From contig NZ_QJKM01000029.1 in assembly GCF_003425685.1 (NCBI RefSeq), positions 1-42,357 of the forward strand: a stretch of 42,357 nt of DNA, in the 5' to 3' direction. Shown piece by piece: positions 19,367 to 29,227 of this stretch. The translations under genes and the position numbers were made by a program. The notes under the pieces were generated by a model. The model made no database searches. It was not told the DNA's origin and worked only from the letters and a program-made list of their open reading frames with translations. The stretch comes from Rhizobium terrae (GTDB lineage Bacteria > Pseudomonadota > Alphaproteobacteria > Rhizobiales > Rhizobiaceae). How positions within the stretch are numbered: the stretch's first letter is position 1; every line of letters starts with the position of its first letter.

Positions 19367-20202
19367 CTAAAGGTAGGAAATTGGCTTGCGTTTATAGCGC
19401 TGCGCGAGATAGTTGTAGTTCTCGACCCAGACACGTTTCCCCTGGTACAGTGCCCTGTGTGCGGCCTGTCGTTGCACATAGAGTAGGGCACTTTCCACGC
19501 CTTCCCGCTCGTCGTCCTGAATCTCAAGCTCGCTTTCCAGCAGCAGCATGATGTAGAGCAGCCTCAAGCCCATGTCGTCCTCCCCCAGGAAAACGGGCTT
19601 ATGGATCAACTTTTGGCATGCGTCCGTCCAATGGTGCCGTCGTGTCACCAGGACATGCTCCTCCCCATTTTCAAAGAGGGAGCAAGCTCTGCGGGCGTAG
19701 CGGTAAAGGCCTTCCGGCACGTCTTTCGCAGCGGATAGGTATTCTCTCAGGTGTTTCGGCCACCAAATACGCTGGCCGTCATGCGTCACCAGACAAGTGT
19801 AATATCCGCCGAACTCCTTGTCCAAGGGGAGGTGACGGCCCGCCGGGTCGAGCAGTACAATGCCAACCCCGTTTCTGCGGGCACGGTACAGAAGGTTTCC
19901 GAACAGTCTTCCGACGTAGTGTTTCGCGTCCACGGCGTTGAGGATGCCGTCGTCGGCAAGAATCAGTACCACCTGTGAAGTCCGGTCAGAACTGCCCTGT
20001 CACTGCAAAAGATCACGGCCACCTTTCCCTCGGCAAAGCGCTTGCTCACATCCTTCGATATGACACGCGCCCACGCGCGCCCTTGATCTTCAAGATATGG
20101 TGGCAAGAGTATCTCTCTTGTAGGAGACTGCGTCGGCGTCGTCTCGCCGTCGGAATCCTGCGAGATCTCCTGGAGGCGGGCTGGCAGTTGCTTCCTCGTC
20201 AT
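19367..20202 (-). CDS. Two-exon orphan protein, 261 aa
   Basis: Exon 1 20023-20202 starts at the first ATG downstream of the TATA core (MTRKQLPARLQEIS) and ends KRFAEGK; exon 2 19367-19972 starts VVLILADDGILNAVDAKHYV. Unspliced, exon 1 runs into a stop 20 codons later and exon 2 has no ATG near its beginning. The predicted protein alternates hydrophobic strands and helices (GVGIVLLDPAGRHLPL; LLYIMLLLESELE) without an acidic tail. Exon 2 begins with a strand like that of the next gene (LVIVVLGREVL), with the intron at the same position and phase, so the two are probably paralogues. Function unknown. Confidence 0.6.
19973..20022 (-). other. Predicted 50-nt intron (alternative donor gives 77 nt)
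   Basis: Acceptor CTTCACAG at 19973 with branch-like CTGAC 12 nt before its end. Donor AAG/GTGGCC at 20022; a stronger-looking GTGAGC at 20049 is also phase 0. Either splice is in frame, and the intron contains the shift that blocks unspliced translation. Confidence 0.6.
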
Positions 20203-20274
20203 GGCGGTGAATGCTGGTCGAAGGAAGGCGTGAGGAAGGACAGGCCGTGAAGGCGCCTCGCATGGCCCAAGGGG

Positions 20275-20281
20275 ATTTAAA
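20275..20281 (-). promoter_or_regulatory. TATA-like box (TTTAAAT)
   Basis: About 75 bp before the ATG at 20202. One ATG lies within about 15 bp of the box, where it would fall before the transcription start. Confidence 0.45.
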
Positions 20282-20642
20282 GGCGATGCCCCAGACGCAC
20301 CGGTCCAGTTGCCCCCCGGCGGGTCCGGGGCGATCGTCAGGTGCAGCTTCCGCTAGCGTCTCCTGGTCGGCCAGTGGATCGCGCCATCTGCCTGGGGAAC
20401 CTGCCTCCACCCGATACGCCCCTGGTCGGCGAATGACCTGCTGCCCAGGCAGGAGCGCCAGCACAGTCCACGCGACGAGGGGGCGGGCGTCCCGCGTCAT
20501 CACCTATGCGAGCTGCAGGCGGTTCTGCGGCGGGCCATATGGGGAAGGCAATGGGTAAAAATGCATTTCAGCTACCAAAATTCCGACAACAACACGCCTC
20601 CACGCCGGCGACCTGTCACCTGCCTTCTGTCACTTCTCACTG

Positions 20643-21291
20643 TCAGGCAATCTGCGCCATGCGTAACGCCGGCCCGTCAGGCAACTCGATCCTCCAGATA
20701 CATGACATGGATCTCAAGACGTCCCGCAGGCGTGACCTCCACGAATCTCTTTCCCTTTCTCTTGCCCGTGATGCAATCATCTCATTCAGGAGACGCGACA
20801 AAACCATCGAAAATGAATGTCCTCCATCTGCCTTGATCTGCAAAGCGTGGTCGCCGGCCTCCAATGGCGGCTTTCCGAGCGTCTGCGGATACACGATGAA
20901 GAAGACCCTGTTCGGGTACGTCGCGCGTAGACCAGCCATTGTCGTCGTAAACAATGCGTCCCGAAGATCCTCGGTCGCGTCGGGTGGATCGGTATACGTA
21001 AAATCAAAGTTGAGACCCTCCGCTTGTTGGTCGAAGGAGAAAAAGACCGTCTCGGTATAGGCTTTCGCCAGCATGAGAAGGCCGCCGATTCTATCCATTT
21101 CATCGTCTCTCGGTGCTCCGGAGCATGTGAGAACCTCCCGGCCGAGGACGACAATGACGAGCTGGGATCTGGTCAGCCCATGTCATCGCCACGAGGGCCG
21201 AGCATCCTACTTTTCCTCCATCTCCAATCCATTGAAGCACGCCTTCGTAGCCATGTGCCGCCGCCTCGTCTGCCGTAGCCGTCTTCTCCAT
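20643..21291 (-). CDS. Two-exon orphan protein, 199 aa
   Basis: Exon 1 21211-21291 (MEKTATADEAAAHGYEGVLQ, then WIGDGGK) joins exon 2 20643-21161 (LVIVVLGREVLTCSG). The joined frame puts a well-formed hydrophobic strand in place of an abrupt start, and the ATG (context GCAATGG) is the first after the expected transcription start. The product looks globular, with strands FFSFDQQAEGLNFDFTY and NRVFFIVYPQTLG and a long basic helix near residue 165 (ASRARERERDSWRSRLRDVL). Apparent paralogue of the gene at 19367-20202. Function unknown. Confidence 0.65.
21162..21210 (-). other. Predicted 49-nt spliceosomal intron
   Basis: Donor AAA/GTAGGA at 21210, branch-like CTGAC, acceptor ATCCCAG/CTC at 21162. 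Phase 0. The cleanest of the four: splicing fuses two frames that are each truncated alone. Confidence 0.7.
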
Positions 21292-21445
21292 TGCGACGTG
21301 TCGGGTTCTCGCTTGCTGCCAGGGGAACAAGGGTCGGCTGGAATGCTGCGGCTCTCCTTTCAGCGGTGTCCGTTCAGATGTTGGCAGGGAGAAAGGGAGG
21401 AAATTACAGTGAAGAGGATCGGTCCATGGGCTGGGGTGGGGGCCT

Positions 21446-21453
21446 CTTTAAAC
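21446..21453 (-). promoter_or_regulatory. TATA-like box (GTTTAAAG)
   Basis: About 155 bp before the ATG at 21291. One ATG lies about 25 bp after the box, likely before the transcription start; the rest of the leader has none. Confidence 0.4.
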
Positions 21454-21764
21454 CAGCGCTGAGTGGGGCCTGATCGCCGGTTCAGGGACGGCAGGTTGCC
21501 GCTTGGGCGGAATGGCACCGGTTGCCGCGGTGGTTTCCCCATGACCCGACGGGACGGACCCGACAGGCCAGAAATCGGCAGGCCGCCGCCCCGAAGGTTC
21601 AGACAAGCCGGGCAATCAGCCGGCCACCGGCCGTTTCATCATGGCGGCACCGGCTCGGACGGCCGTCACGTTTCTGGAAAGAGGTTTGAAGGAAATCCGA
21701 TGTATTGAAACAGAATGCTGATCTATGTACAATTGATGCAGACGCCCGTTCCTTATGCTGTCCT

Positions 21765-22719
21765 TCAATCATCTGTTGCCACCCATTCGTCAGGAACTTC
21801 CGTGCCTGCAACACTGCTTCCCGATGCTGGAGTAGCTTGACCCGCGTTCTCATCGACCGGCGGGATTGGCTCCGAAACCAGGCGGACCACCTCAGGGCAA
21901 TACTTGCTTGCGTCGTCATCCCCGCTTACAGCGAATGCCACAGCTCCACGGACTGATCTCAAGGGGGCATTTTCCATGCATTGATGCATCAGAAAGGCGA
22001 ACCGGCGAGGACCAAACGTGCTTCTGATCTTCAGCGCGATTCGTTCTTCGTCGGTAAGTTCACGGCTGTCGTTAGCCGATGAGAGTGCTGCGGGCTCTCC
22101 CCTTCTCTTGAACTTGTGGATCCTAACGATAAACACATCAACGTAGTAGGTGGCCCAATCTACGGGAAGCGTTTCGTCTTCGAGCAGAACAAGGATGATC
22201 CGGTTTTTCCTCTTCTTGATTCCAAGGAGCATGTGGGCATGGCTGCCCGGCTCATCGGGGCGATCGAGAGTGTGCATCCCCCACTGGATCGCTAGACACT
22301 ATGGATTTATTCTCATCAGCTCACAGCTCAGATTGACGGGCGGCCGGACATACATCGCCTTCCTGGATAGCAGCATCACGCTCGTATGCCGGCAGGTGCA
22401 ATGCCGGAAACTTGATTTTCGGGGCTTCGCACCGATCCTGATCGCCTTCTTCTTTCACAATCCTTACTCCTGCCGGCAAGTGTCCCGGCGGCGGCGGTGG
22501 CGGTTGCCCGGAGACCTGACGGCTTTGCGGACGCGACGGCAGACTTTGTAGAAGCGTCAAAAAGCAGTAGATGGGCAAAACTGAGAGCGTCGTAACATCC
22601 GCCTTCCCGGACGCGAAAAGCGCGAACTGAATTAACAGAGCGTTCTGAGCCGCCGGACGGGTATCAACCCTGAAATCGTAGGGCAAAAACCACGTATCTG
22701 GGCTGAATTTGGAAGGCAT
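21765..22719 (-). CDS. Two-exon orphan protein with Pro-rich and basic segments, 299 aa
   Basis: Exon 1 22354-22719 (MPSKFSPDTWFLPYDFRVD; 122 codons) contains GQPPPPPPGHLPAG and ends RDAAIQEGD. Exon 2 21765-22298 begins CLAIQWGMHTLDRPDEPG. Without splicing exon 1 ends ten codons later and the second frame would need a promoter with almost no leader. Exon 2 has a basic patch (GIKKRKNRIILVLLE), strand ATYYVDVFIVRIHKFKRR, a helix MHQCMENAP and a short acidic, Ser-rich tail (PDEWVATDD). No known family. Same gene design as the two genes to its left. Confidence 0.6.
22299..22353 (-). other. Predicted 55-nt spliceosomal intron
   Basis: Donor GAT/GTATGT at 22353 (a textbook donor), CTGAT 20 nt before the acceptor end, acceptor CCATAG/TGT at 22299. 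Phase 0. A second in-frame acceptor lies 15 nt further downstream. Confidence 0.65.
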
Positions 22720-22801
22720 CGTCGCTGTGTCCAACCTGGATATGGTAAACCTGCTGACCGTGTGATGGGAGAGGAACGGAAGATCGACGGGGGAGAGGCG
22801 A

Positions 22802-22810
22802 GATATAAAT
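22802..22810 (-). promoter_or_regulatory. TATA box (ATTTATATC)
   Basis: About 85 bp before the ATG at 22719, followed by a pyrimidine-rich ATG-free leader. Confidence 0.5.
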
Positions 22811-23399
22811 GCTCGCCGTGAGACGTGCGGCTTGTCGGATTTCCGCCTCGAATGCCGCGGCATGCGCTGTCGTGCCAGGGATGCTGGTCTGGCGGCGCCC
22901 GTGTTGATCATCCCCCCCGCCCTGTTCGCCGAGACTACAGGGGGTCAGGCCACCTGCGGCGGCCCCTCCTCTGGCGCCAGCCCTGGCCGACATACGAGCC
23001 GCAAGAAACCGCACACACGATTGGACGGAGCAAATTGGCGACACACATTTATTGATCCCAATGTGCAAAACTAGACAACAGGATGGGGCAAGCGAGGCAG
23101 CGTGGGGCGGGTTGCCGGGCGTCGGGTTTCCAACCATTGGGAGCTGTCAATCGGTGAAATGAGGCGAACCGGGTTACACCGCAGCTTCCTCCCCCTCACC
23201 GCCGGTCAGCAATCAGCGACATGCACATGTCAGGAGATGGATTGGAAGGGCGATGGGTAGGGGCGGCTTCGCCATGGGCCGGTCTCGCTTGAGCAGCCGG
23301 AGCCGACACGCGGCGTCGTCCTGCAATCGGGATCGTCGGTCACGGGCGGGTGGATCGGGTCTGTCACGGTGATGCTGGGAGGGTTGCCGGGATTGAGTG
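22811..23399. other. Intergenic; possible poly(A) signal for the phosphodiesterase gene
   Basis: No gene. Minus-strand AATAAA at 23048-23053 lies about 350 nt after the stop of the gene at 23400-24326 and could be its polyadenylation signal; the distance makes this weak. Confidence 0.3.
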
Positions 23400-24326
23400 T
23401 CACGCGGTCGCACGTTGCGCGAGGAAATCGTTCAACGTATCTGGCCAGTCCGTCTGAATGAACGAGACGCCAGCCTCGATCAGGGCGCCCCAGACGGCTT
23501 GGGGATTTTCGATCGCCTCGCTGTCGCTGAACCCTGGCGCGGAACTGCCGTCGCACGTGTCGACCCATATGGCGATGCCCTCGTTCTTGAACTCCTCCCT
23601 GAGTGTCGTGATCTGTCCCAGGTTCTCAAAGCGGAGTTCGCACACTGCCGGCTTCAGCTCGAAGAGACGCACCAGCACGGCACCGATATTGTTCGCTCCC
23701 ACATCGATCCTCGGCATGCACAGAACGCCAGTGGACATGATCTCGCGGATCTGGCGGAAGTCTTCGTCCGTCTCCAGGTCCGCCCACACACCGACCTGCC
23801 GGTCGACTCCCATCTCCTTGGCCAGCGCAATGACATCCAGAATATGCCCCGGGTCCTTGACGTCGAGATGGAGATAAATACCAAGGCGAAGTATCAGCTC
23901 GAAGACCTCCCTCAAGCTTGGGATCCTCTCCTGCGTCAACGGATCTCCCTTGCCGCCGTTGCAGTTGAACAATCTGAGCCGAGACAGTTCGTCCATGGTC
24001 ATGTCCGCAGCAAGTCCGTGGTGCCCGGTCATCCAGTCGATCAAATCGTTATGCAGAAGGAAGAATTCGCCATCTGCGCTCCGCTGGACATCGACCTTCA
24101 CCACTTTACAGCCGGCATCGGCGGCTTCCTCGATCGCCCGCAAGCTGTTTTCGGGGGCATCTTTCCAAAGGCCGCGATGGGCCACGACCGTGCAGCCCCG
24201 TGTCGGATCTTGGACATAGGCAAGATAGCTCTTAACAATTTCGGCAGCGAAGCCTATGCCGTCCCGGCCAGTCGGGATTTCCCTTGCTGAAGGGGCGGCC
24301 GTGACGTGCGGAAAGATGAGGCTCAT
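23400..24326 (-). CDS. GDPD-family phosphodiesterase, 308 aa
   Basis: The only confident enzyme. The glycerophosphodiester phosphodiesterase TIM-barrel motifs appear in order: VVAHRG (H50, R51), APENS (E59), VKVDV (D79), LLHND (H92), LHLDVKD near 173, IAIWVDT, and FIQTDWPD near the end. H50 and H92 are the expected acid/base pair. The usual metal-binding E of the ExD motif is K77, so activity or substrate may be altered. Length is normal and no signal peptide is obvious. It lacks the favourable ATG context of its neighbours (C at -3), so it may have another origin or start. Known context: agrocinopine synthase of Agrobacterium T-DNA has been linked to this superfamily, so opine-like synthesis is a possibility (inference). 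Repeats lie directly upstream. Confidence 0.85.
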   Translation of the reverse strand: MSLIFPHVTAAPSAREIPTGRDGIGFAAEIVKSYLAYVQDPTRGCTVVAHRGLWKDAPENSLRAIEEAADAGCKVVKVDVQRSADGEFFLLHNDLIDWMTGHHGLAADMTMDELSRLRLFNCNGGKGDPLTQERIPSLREVFELILRLGIYLHLDVKDPGHILDVIALAKEMGVDRQVGVWADLETDEDFRQIREIMSTGVLCMPRIDVGANNIGAVLVRLFELKPAVCELRFENLGQITTLREEFKNEGIAIWVDTCDGSSAPGFSDSEAIENPQAVWGALIEAGVSFIQTDWPDTLNDFLAQRATA

Positions 24327-25010
24327 CCGTCACCGAAACACTGCCCCCTTCGGCCAGGCAGCGGTTGCCGTCGGGCCTCGAAGTCGGGCAGCAACGTCGA
24401 AGTCGGTGACACGGATTTGCTGGTGTCGCTGTCGAGGCTGTGTCGTGTCGGTGTCTGACGCCGGCCGGCTCCGATGGTGATGCTGTCGTACCGTGAGGCT
24501 CAGTCTCCCTCACCGAACCCAGCTCCGCCTCGATCAGGCAGCGGCTGCCGTCGGGCCGCAACGTCAAAGTCGGTGACACGATTTCGGTGTTGTCCCTGTC
24601 GAGGCTGTGTCTGAAGTCGGCCGGCTCCGATGGTGACGCTGCCGTACCGAACGCGAGGCTGACTTTCACTTCGCCGAAACACTGCCCCTCGGCCAGGCAG
24701 CGGTTGCCGTCGGGCCGCGAAATCGCTCAGGCAGCAAGCAAACGGCGGTGAGGGTTTCGGTCGTGTCGCCGTCGAGGCTGTGTCGTGTCGGTGTCTGAAG
24801 TCGGCCGACTCCGATGGTGATGCTGTCGTACCGTGAGGCTCAGTCTCCCTCACCGAACCCAGCTCCGCCTCGATCAGGCAGCGGCTGCCGTCGGGCCGGT
24901 CGGGCAGCAATGCGAAAGTCGGTGAGAGGTTTCGGTGGTGTCCCTGTCGAGGCTGTGTCGCGTCGGTGCCTGAAGACGGAAACGAGGCTGCGGCCCTTTT
25001 CGTGACCGAC
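24327..25010. repeat. 340-bp higher-order tandem repeat upstream of the phosphodiesterase
   Basis: GCGGYTGCCGTCGGG recurs at 24361, 24541, 24700 and 24881 (spacings 180, 159, 181), so two slightly different half-units alternate and a roughly 340-bp unit is present twice. The long CCCTCACCGAACCCAGCTCC blocks at 24508 and 24848 are the same. The array ends at the start codon of the gene at 24326, so it occupies its promoter/leader. Confidence 0.8.
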
Positions 25011-27968
25011 AACACAGCCCCAATCAGGTTGGTGCAGGCATGCCGAAAAAAAATCTCGGTGTCGATGTCGGGTTTCGGCGGCTAAAATAGGTTTTAGTGG
25101 CTCGTTTTGGTCCGCCTCGCCAGCAGCGGCAATGATGTCCCAGTGAAATGTGGAATAAAAATATCGCCGAGGCGAGGCCATTTGCGCGCCTGATCGGTTT
25201 CATCCCCCAACTGACGAATTTAGGCCACCACCGCGATTGTCGGCCCTGCCCCGCCGGCGGGTCAGGCTGAGGGCCCATTGTGCGGGCTGTGTCGGGATGT
25301 GCTGGCGTTCGGTGTCGGTCCAACTGACGGGCCCCCGAAAGGGCCAGCGCTTCAGGAGGGGACGAAGTCCACTGGAACCGGCGTTGGGCAGCAGCTGCGA
25401 TTTATGTACGAGGGGGCGGGCAGTGCAGAACTGTATTTTCCAATTTACATCCTGCCCACTGAAACGGAATTCCCAGTCCTGGGCCCATTCGTTGTTCAGG
25501 TCCTTACAGGATCCTCATCGAAGTTTTTTCCATAGCAATTGTAAATCCCTGGGAACCAATGACAGAGAAGGAATTCCATGACCGGACGGCCTGTCAATGA
25601 GGGGCCTCAAGGGCAGTGTGCCCTAATCCATGGAACACCCCGGTTCCGCAGCAGAGCCGCAAAATGACTTTTTCTAGGGAGCCAATCTGCGAACCCGGAG
25701 ACAGAGGAAGCAGGTCATCTGATCGAACGAGGGGGTCATAGCCCCTGGCCCCTGGACGGAAAAAGATCTACGGCGCGTGCCGGTTTCGCTTCCCCGGTCT
25801 CTCGCCGGGCCAGGTCGGCCTCTGTCGGCCAGCGAGGCGCCTCACCGAGGGCCCGGCATGTTCTTCAACTGAAGGACCTTCTTTCTGCCTGCGGGCGCCT
25901 GGCGCCATCTGTCCAGCCTTTAGGGGGATTTGAAATTAGAAACCTGGAACCGCCGTATCCCGATCAATCACATGCGAAATAACTGCCTGCCCGGTGAGGT
26001 TTGCCGGCCAGTTGCCGGGAACGAAAGCCCCGGCAGGCAACCTTCCTGGGGCTGAAGGCACCTGCCGGGGGCCTGGCCTATAGCAGGCATGCTATTCCTG
26101 CGATGATTTCTGAAGAGAGAAAGTGTTCGGTTGATCCATGAGCAGTCGGCGACCAGTAAATTGAAGGTGGCGCGAGGCAAGCGCTGCCATTGGTCCATTT
26201 CCCTCACGTGGGAGCTCGAAAATCAGAGTGTCCGGCCAGTTGCCTGGAACGAAGGCTCCGGCAGGCAACCGCCCCCTGGAGCTGAAAGCACCTGCCGGGG
26301 GTCCGGTGTCCATGGCAGGCATGCTGTTTCTCCAATTACTCTGAACAGGGAAAGTTGTTGGTTGATCCATGAGCAGTCGGCGACCAGTAAATTGCAGGTG
26401 GCGCGAGGCAAACGCTGCCATTGGTCCCCTCCATCAATGTTGCTCAGGTGAGTCACCCTCGATTGAGCGGCAATGCAGATCCCTACTGCCGGCCGGCGCA
26501 AACACAGTTGCCGCAAAAAACATCTGCGGAAACGGCGCCAGCAGAAAATCAACAATGTTGGCCCCGAAAAGGGTCTCGCGGGAGGCAAGAATACGAAATA
26601 TTGAGGACCGGGACCGATATTGGCCTCACACCATCGCCTGGGGATCAGCTGCTCTCGGCTAGCGCGGTTCCAAGCCAATGTTTTGGCCTCACGCCTGGTC
26701 CTTTCAGCTTCCCATGAACAAGTGGGCATGGCTTCCTGCCCCTATGCGCGGCACCATGCACACAACCAGCAGGAAATCGCTTGCAAAGGCGTGCAATCCC
26801 ACTGGTTTGCAATCCCACCGATGTGGGAAGCAGGACACCTGCAGGGTTGCAGGCCCCCGCCCCCTGAGTGTCGTGGCGACACCTGCGGGCGCCCGTCTCC
26901 TTGTCAGGCGCTCGCTACCCTTGCCGGCCGCGTCGCCCTCCACTTCGGACGCCCGCCGGGCCTGTTGTTTTGGTCAATATTGAAACCGGAACCCATGTCT
27001 GGCGAAAGGACCGACCAATAGATGTTTTTGTGCGCGCCCACCTGTTTCCCCTGTGGCGGTCGCCCATCGGTGGTGGTCGGCGACAGTCGGTCCCGGCGCA
27101 TTGAAGGAGGGTTGTCGATCCATCCCGTCTATTGCCAGGTTGCGGCCCCCCACCGCGCGAAAAAGATCTATTGGCCGGTTTAAGAGAGTTGGCCGCCGGC
27201 CGGTGCAATCGTAAGATTATTGATGCAACATCATGAAGTTGCTCATCGAAATCGAACCTTCAGGACTTGCAACCGGCCTATCAGCGCGTGAGGCCACATC
27301 CTCACCCGCAGCAATAATCTGATCGCGCGCAGAAATGTTCGGCCCCCCTGCCTGTACTATTCCTGAAAAGGAGAAGCTGGACCTTCAGGAAGCGGCCTGT
27401 GATCAGCAATTGGCCGCCGAATTGGCCCTCGTTAGGCAGCAGCGACACTAGTGACGCTCTATGACATCATAGGCCGATGGGCCGATCCGATGCCCGAAAT
27501 TTGATTGGTCCCCTTACCAAAATACCCTGCAGGACTTGAAACTGGCGAAGTGTAAATATTGCGAAAGGCCAAGATTGGCCCCTTCCCCCTGAGCGCCGCC
27601 TTTCAAGAGCGCGGTACGGCCCTCCCCAACGATCGCACAATTGTGTTCTCCTCGTTTCCTTGAGCAACACAACCGTCGCGATGGGGGCATTGTGTCCTAC
27701 TGTCGAGCGCGCTGGCTTCCTGAACGCGCATAGCGCCTGTCCATTCCCTTCAACGACCAGCACATCGGTGTTCTCGGCGGCCTCGCTCGACAGCGCGCAT
27801 CTCGGGATGCAGCCACCGTTTTCCTTCTGAGCAGAACACGAGCTCGACGTGGCCGGCCGCGTCTTTTCACCGACGAGTGCGAGGTGCCGACAATTCCCAT
27901 GCCTTCCCCGTGAGCGCTCCATAACTCCGACCACCGAAATCTCGGCGCCGGAACGAGAGAGGTGGGGA
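25011..27968. other. 3-kb stretch without a clear gene
   Basis: Contains the 231-bp repeat listed separately and an AT-rich AATAAAAATATC at 25153-25165. Open frames are short and overlap on both strands. Some lines resemble spacer DNA of the membrane-protein array to the right, so it may hold decayed copies. Confidence 0.35.
26004..26428. repeat. Two diverged direct repeats, period about 231 bp
   Basis: Copy 1 26004-26199 and copy 2 26233-26428. TTGATCCATGAGCAGTCGGC starts at 26131 and again at 26362. Both copies include a GGCAGGCAACC segment and a GCAGGCATGCT segment. Confidence 0.8.
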
Positions 27969-28340
27969 ATGGCAGCAGCGGGCGCGCCAAAAGCAGGCCT
28001 GACGGACCGGCAGCGACAGATTCTGGCGTTCTTTACCTACGAGACAGCATTGACGGGCATCGGATTGCTCCTGACTATATTTTTCCTGGGGTGGTCTAGC
28101 CTGTGGCTGGTATGCACGGCGATCGTGTGCCTATGCATCCTGTCGCTTCTGGGTCATGGCAGCGGCCGGCCGACTTTTCAACGGTCGGAACATAATACTT
28201 CCCCGTGGTTGCTGTTCTGGAACCAGTGGAAACAGTTTTTGTGGTACATCGCAGCCTTCTATGTAGTACTAGCCGTTTTCAAGAAGGGGGAAGAAAAATT
28301 CGGGCCGGCGGCGTTTGGGATAGGCATCCGCGGACGGTAG
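27969..28340 (+). CDS. Tandem membrane-protein family, member 1, 123 aa
   Basis: Start ATG has context GGGAATGGC. Two or three membrane segments: about 21-50 (YETALTGIGLLLTIFFLGW, continuing into SLWLVCTAIVCLCILSLL) and 88-107 (FLWYIAAFYVVLAVF), joined by a polar loop. It ends FGPAAFGIGIRGR, aligning with the conserved Phe/Trp-rich C-terminus of members 2 and 3. An upstream ATG at 27899 followed by a GTGAGC donor could add a four-codon exon in frame, but the acceptor is poor. Its promoter is the least like the other members. Function unknown; a small integral membrane protein. Confidence 0.55.
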   Translation: MAAAGAPKAGLTDRQRQILAFFTYETALTGIGLLLTIFFLGWSSLWLVCTAIVCLCILSLLGHGSGRPTFQRSEHNTSPWLLFWNQWKQFLWYIAAFYVVLAVFKKGEEKFGPAAFGIGIRGR

Positions 28341-29227
28341 CCCTGCGGGCAGGCGGTAATGTCCCGTACATGAGGAATACTGCCTGCCCCGTTCCAGCAC
28401 AGCGCTCCTTTTTGGCCAGACTACAATCAACCCGGAGTGCCATCCAATTGCCGCGGCCATGCGCGAATGCCTTCCGTGAAGAACCTGAACTCCCCTGTGA
28501 CAAGACTGAAGATGCCTTCATGATCCGGTCACAGCCTTGCGCGCGCCGCCATCGTCACCCAATAATGGAGCTTCCCCCTCCCCCATCAGGTGTCGAGCCT
28601 CGTGCCTGACCGCATTATGGGCAGATCCGCTGGCAAGGCGCGGCGCGTACCGGTCACGTAAAACCACGATCCGTGAAAATCCATTGGTTGATCCTGAGGA
28701 AGGATCTCGCGCCCGCGTCTAAATCCTGCGGAGCGCAAAAACCGACCAACCAGGAGGGGGGCTTTGGTCTGTCACTTCCAAAATTCTGTCGCCTGCAGAA
28801 GTTTTGCCGATCATTGCCTGAAGCGGAGGAATTGTCGCAGGGGACCGGCGGAGGTGATTGGTCGCTGCTCCCCTGCACGTGGGGGCGGCACACCCTCGGG
28901 CACTGCCAAGCTGCGCGCCTTGCCCAATATGGCTAGTCTGCGCGCTAAGGGAGCCTCGCCGAAAACGAGGCAAGCAAAGCGGGGGAATGGTGAGGCCCCA
29001 ATTTTCCCCTTTAAACCTGCCCGTCCCCCCAAAAACCTTGGAGCCTTCCTCGTCCCTCATTCTCTCCAGCGTCCCGCGCCTCGACCACCCCTCCCGAAAG
29101 CCGCCGGCCGCACCGTTTCCCGCAGCCACCCTTCTCCGAATTCCACCGCCGCATCATCCCTCCTCGATAGCGACCACCGCCTCGAAGACGATCGTTGCGG
29201 CTGACTTTTCGGCCCGCCGATAATCCC
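28341..29227 (+). promoter_or_regulatory. Array spacer and promoter module, copy 1
   Basis: Holds the conserved cassette seen before each array gene: CCTTCCGTGAAGAACC, a distal block, then a TTTAAA box at 29010-29015 within TTTCCCCTTTAAACCTGCCC, followed by TCGTCCCTCATTCTCTCC. The 210-nt leader to the ATG at 29228 has no ATG. Confidence 0.5.

Noticed and set aside
19367..19972. A 201-codon gene starting at GTG 19972
   Set aside because: There is no ribosome-binding site, and the GTG coincides with a splice acceptor. The two-exon model with an ATG at a normal distance from a TATA-like box explains the region better.
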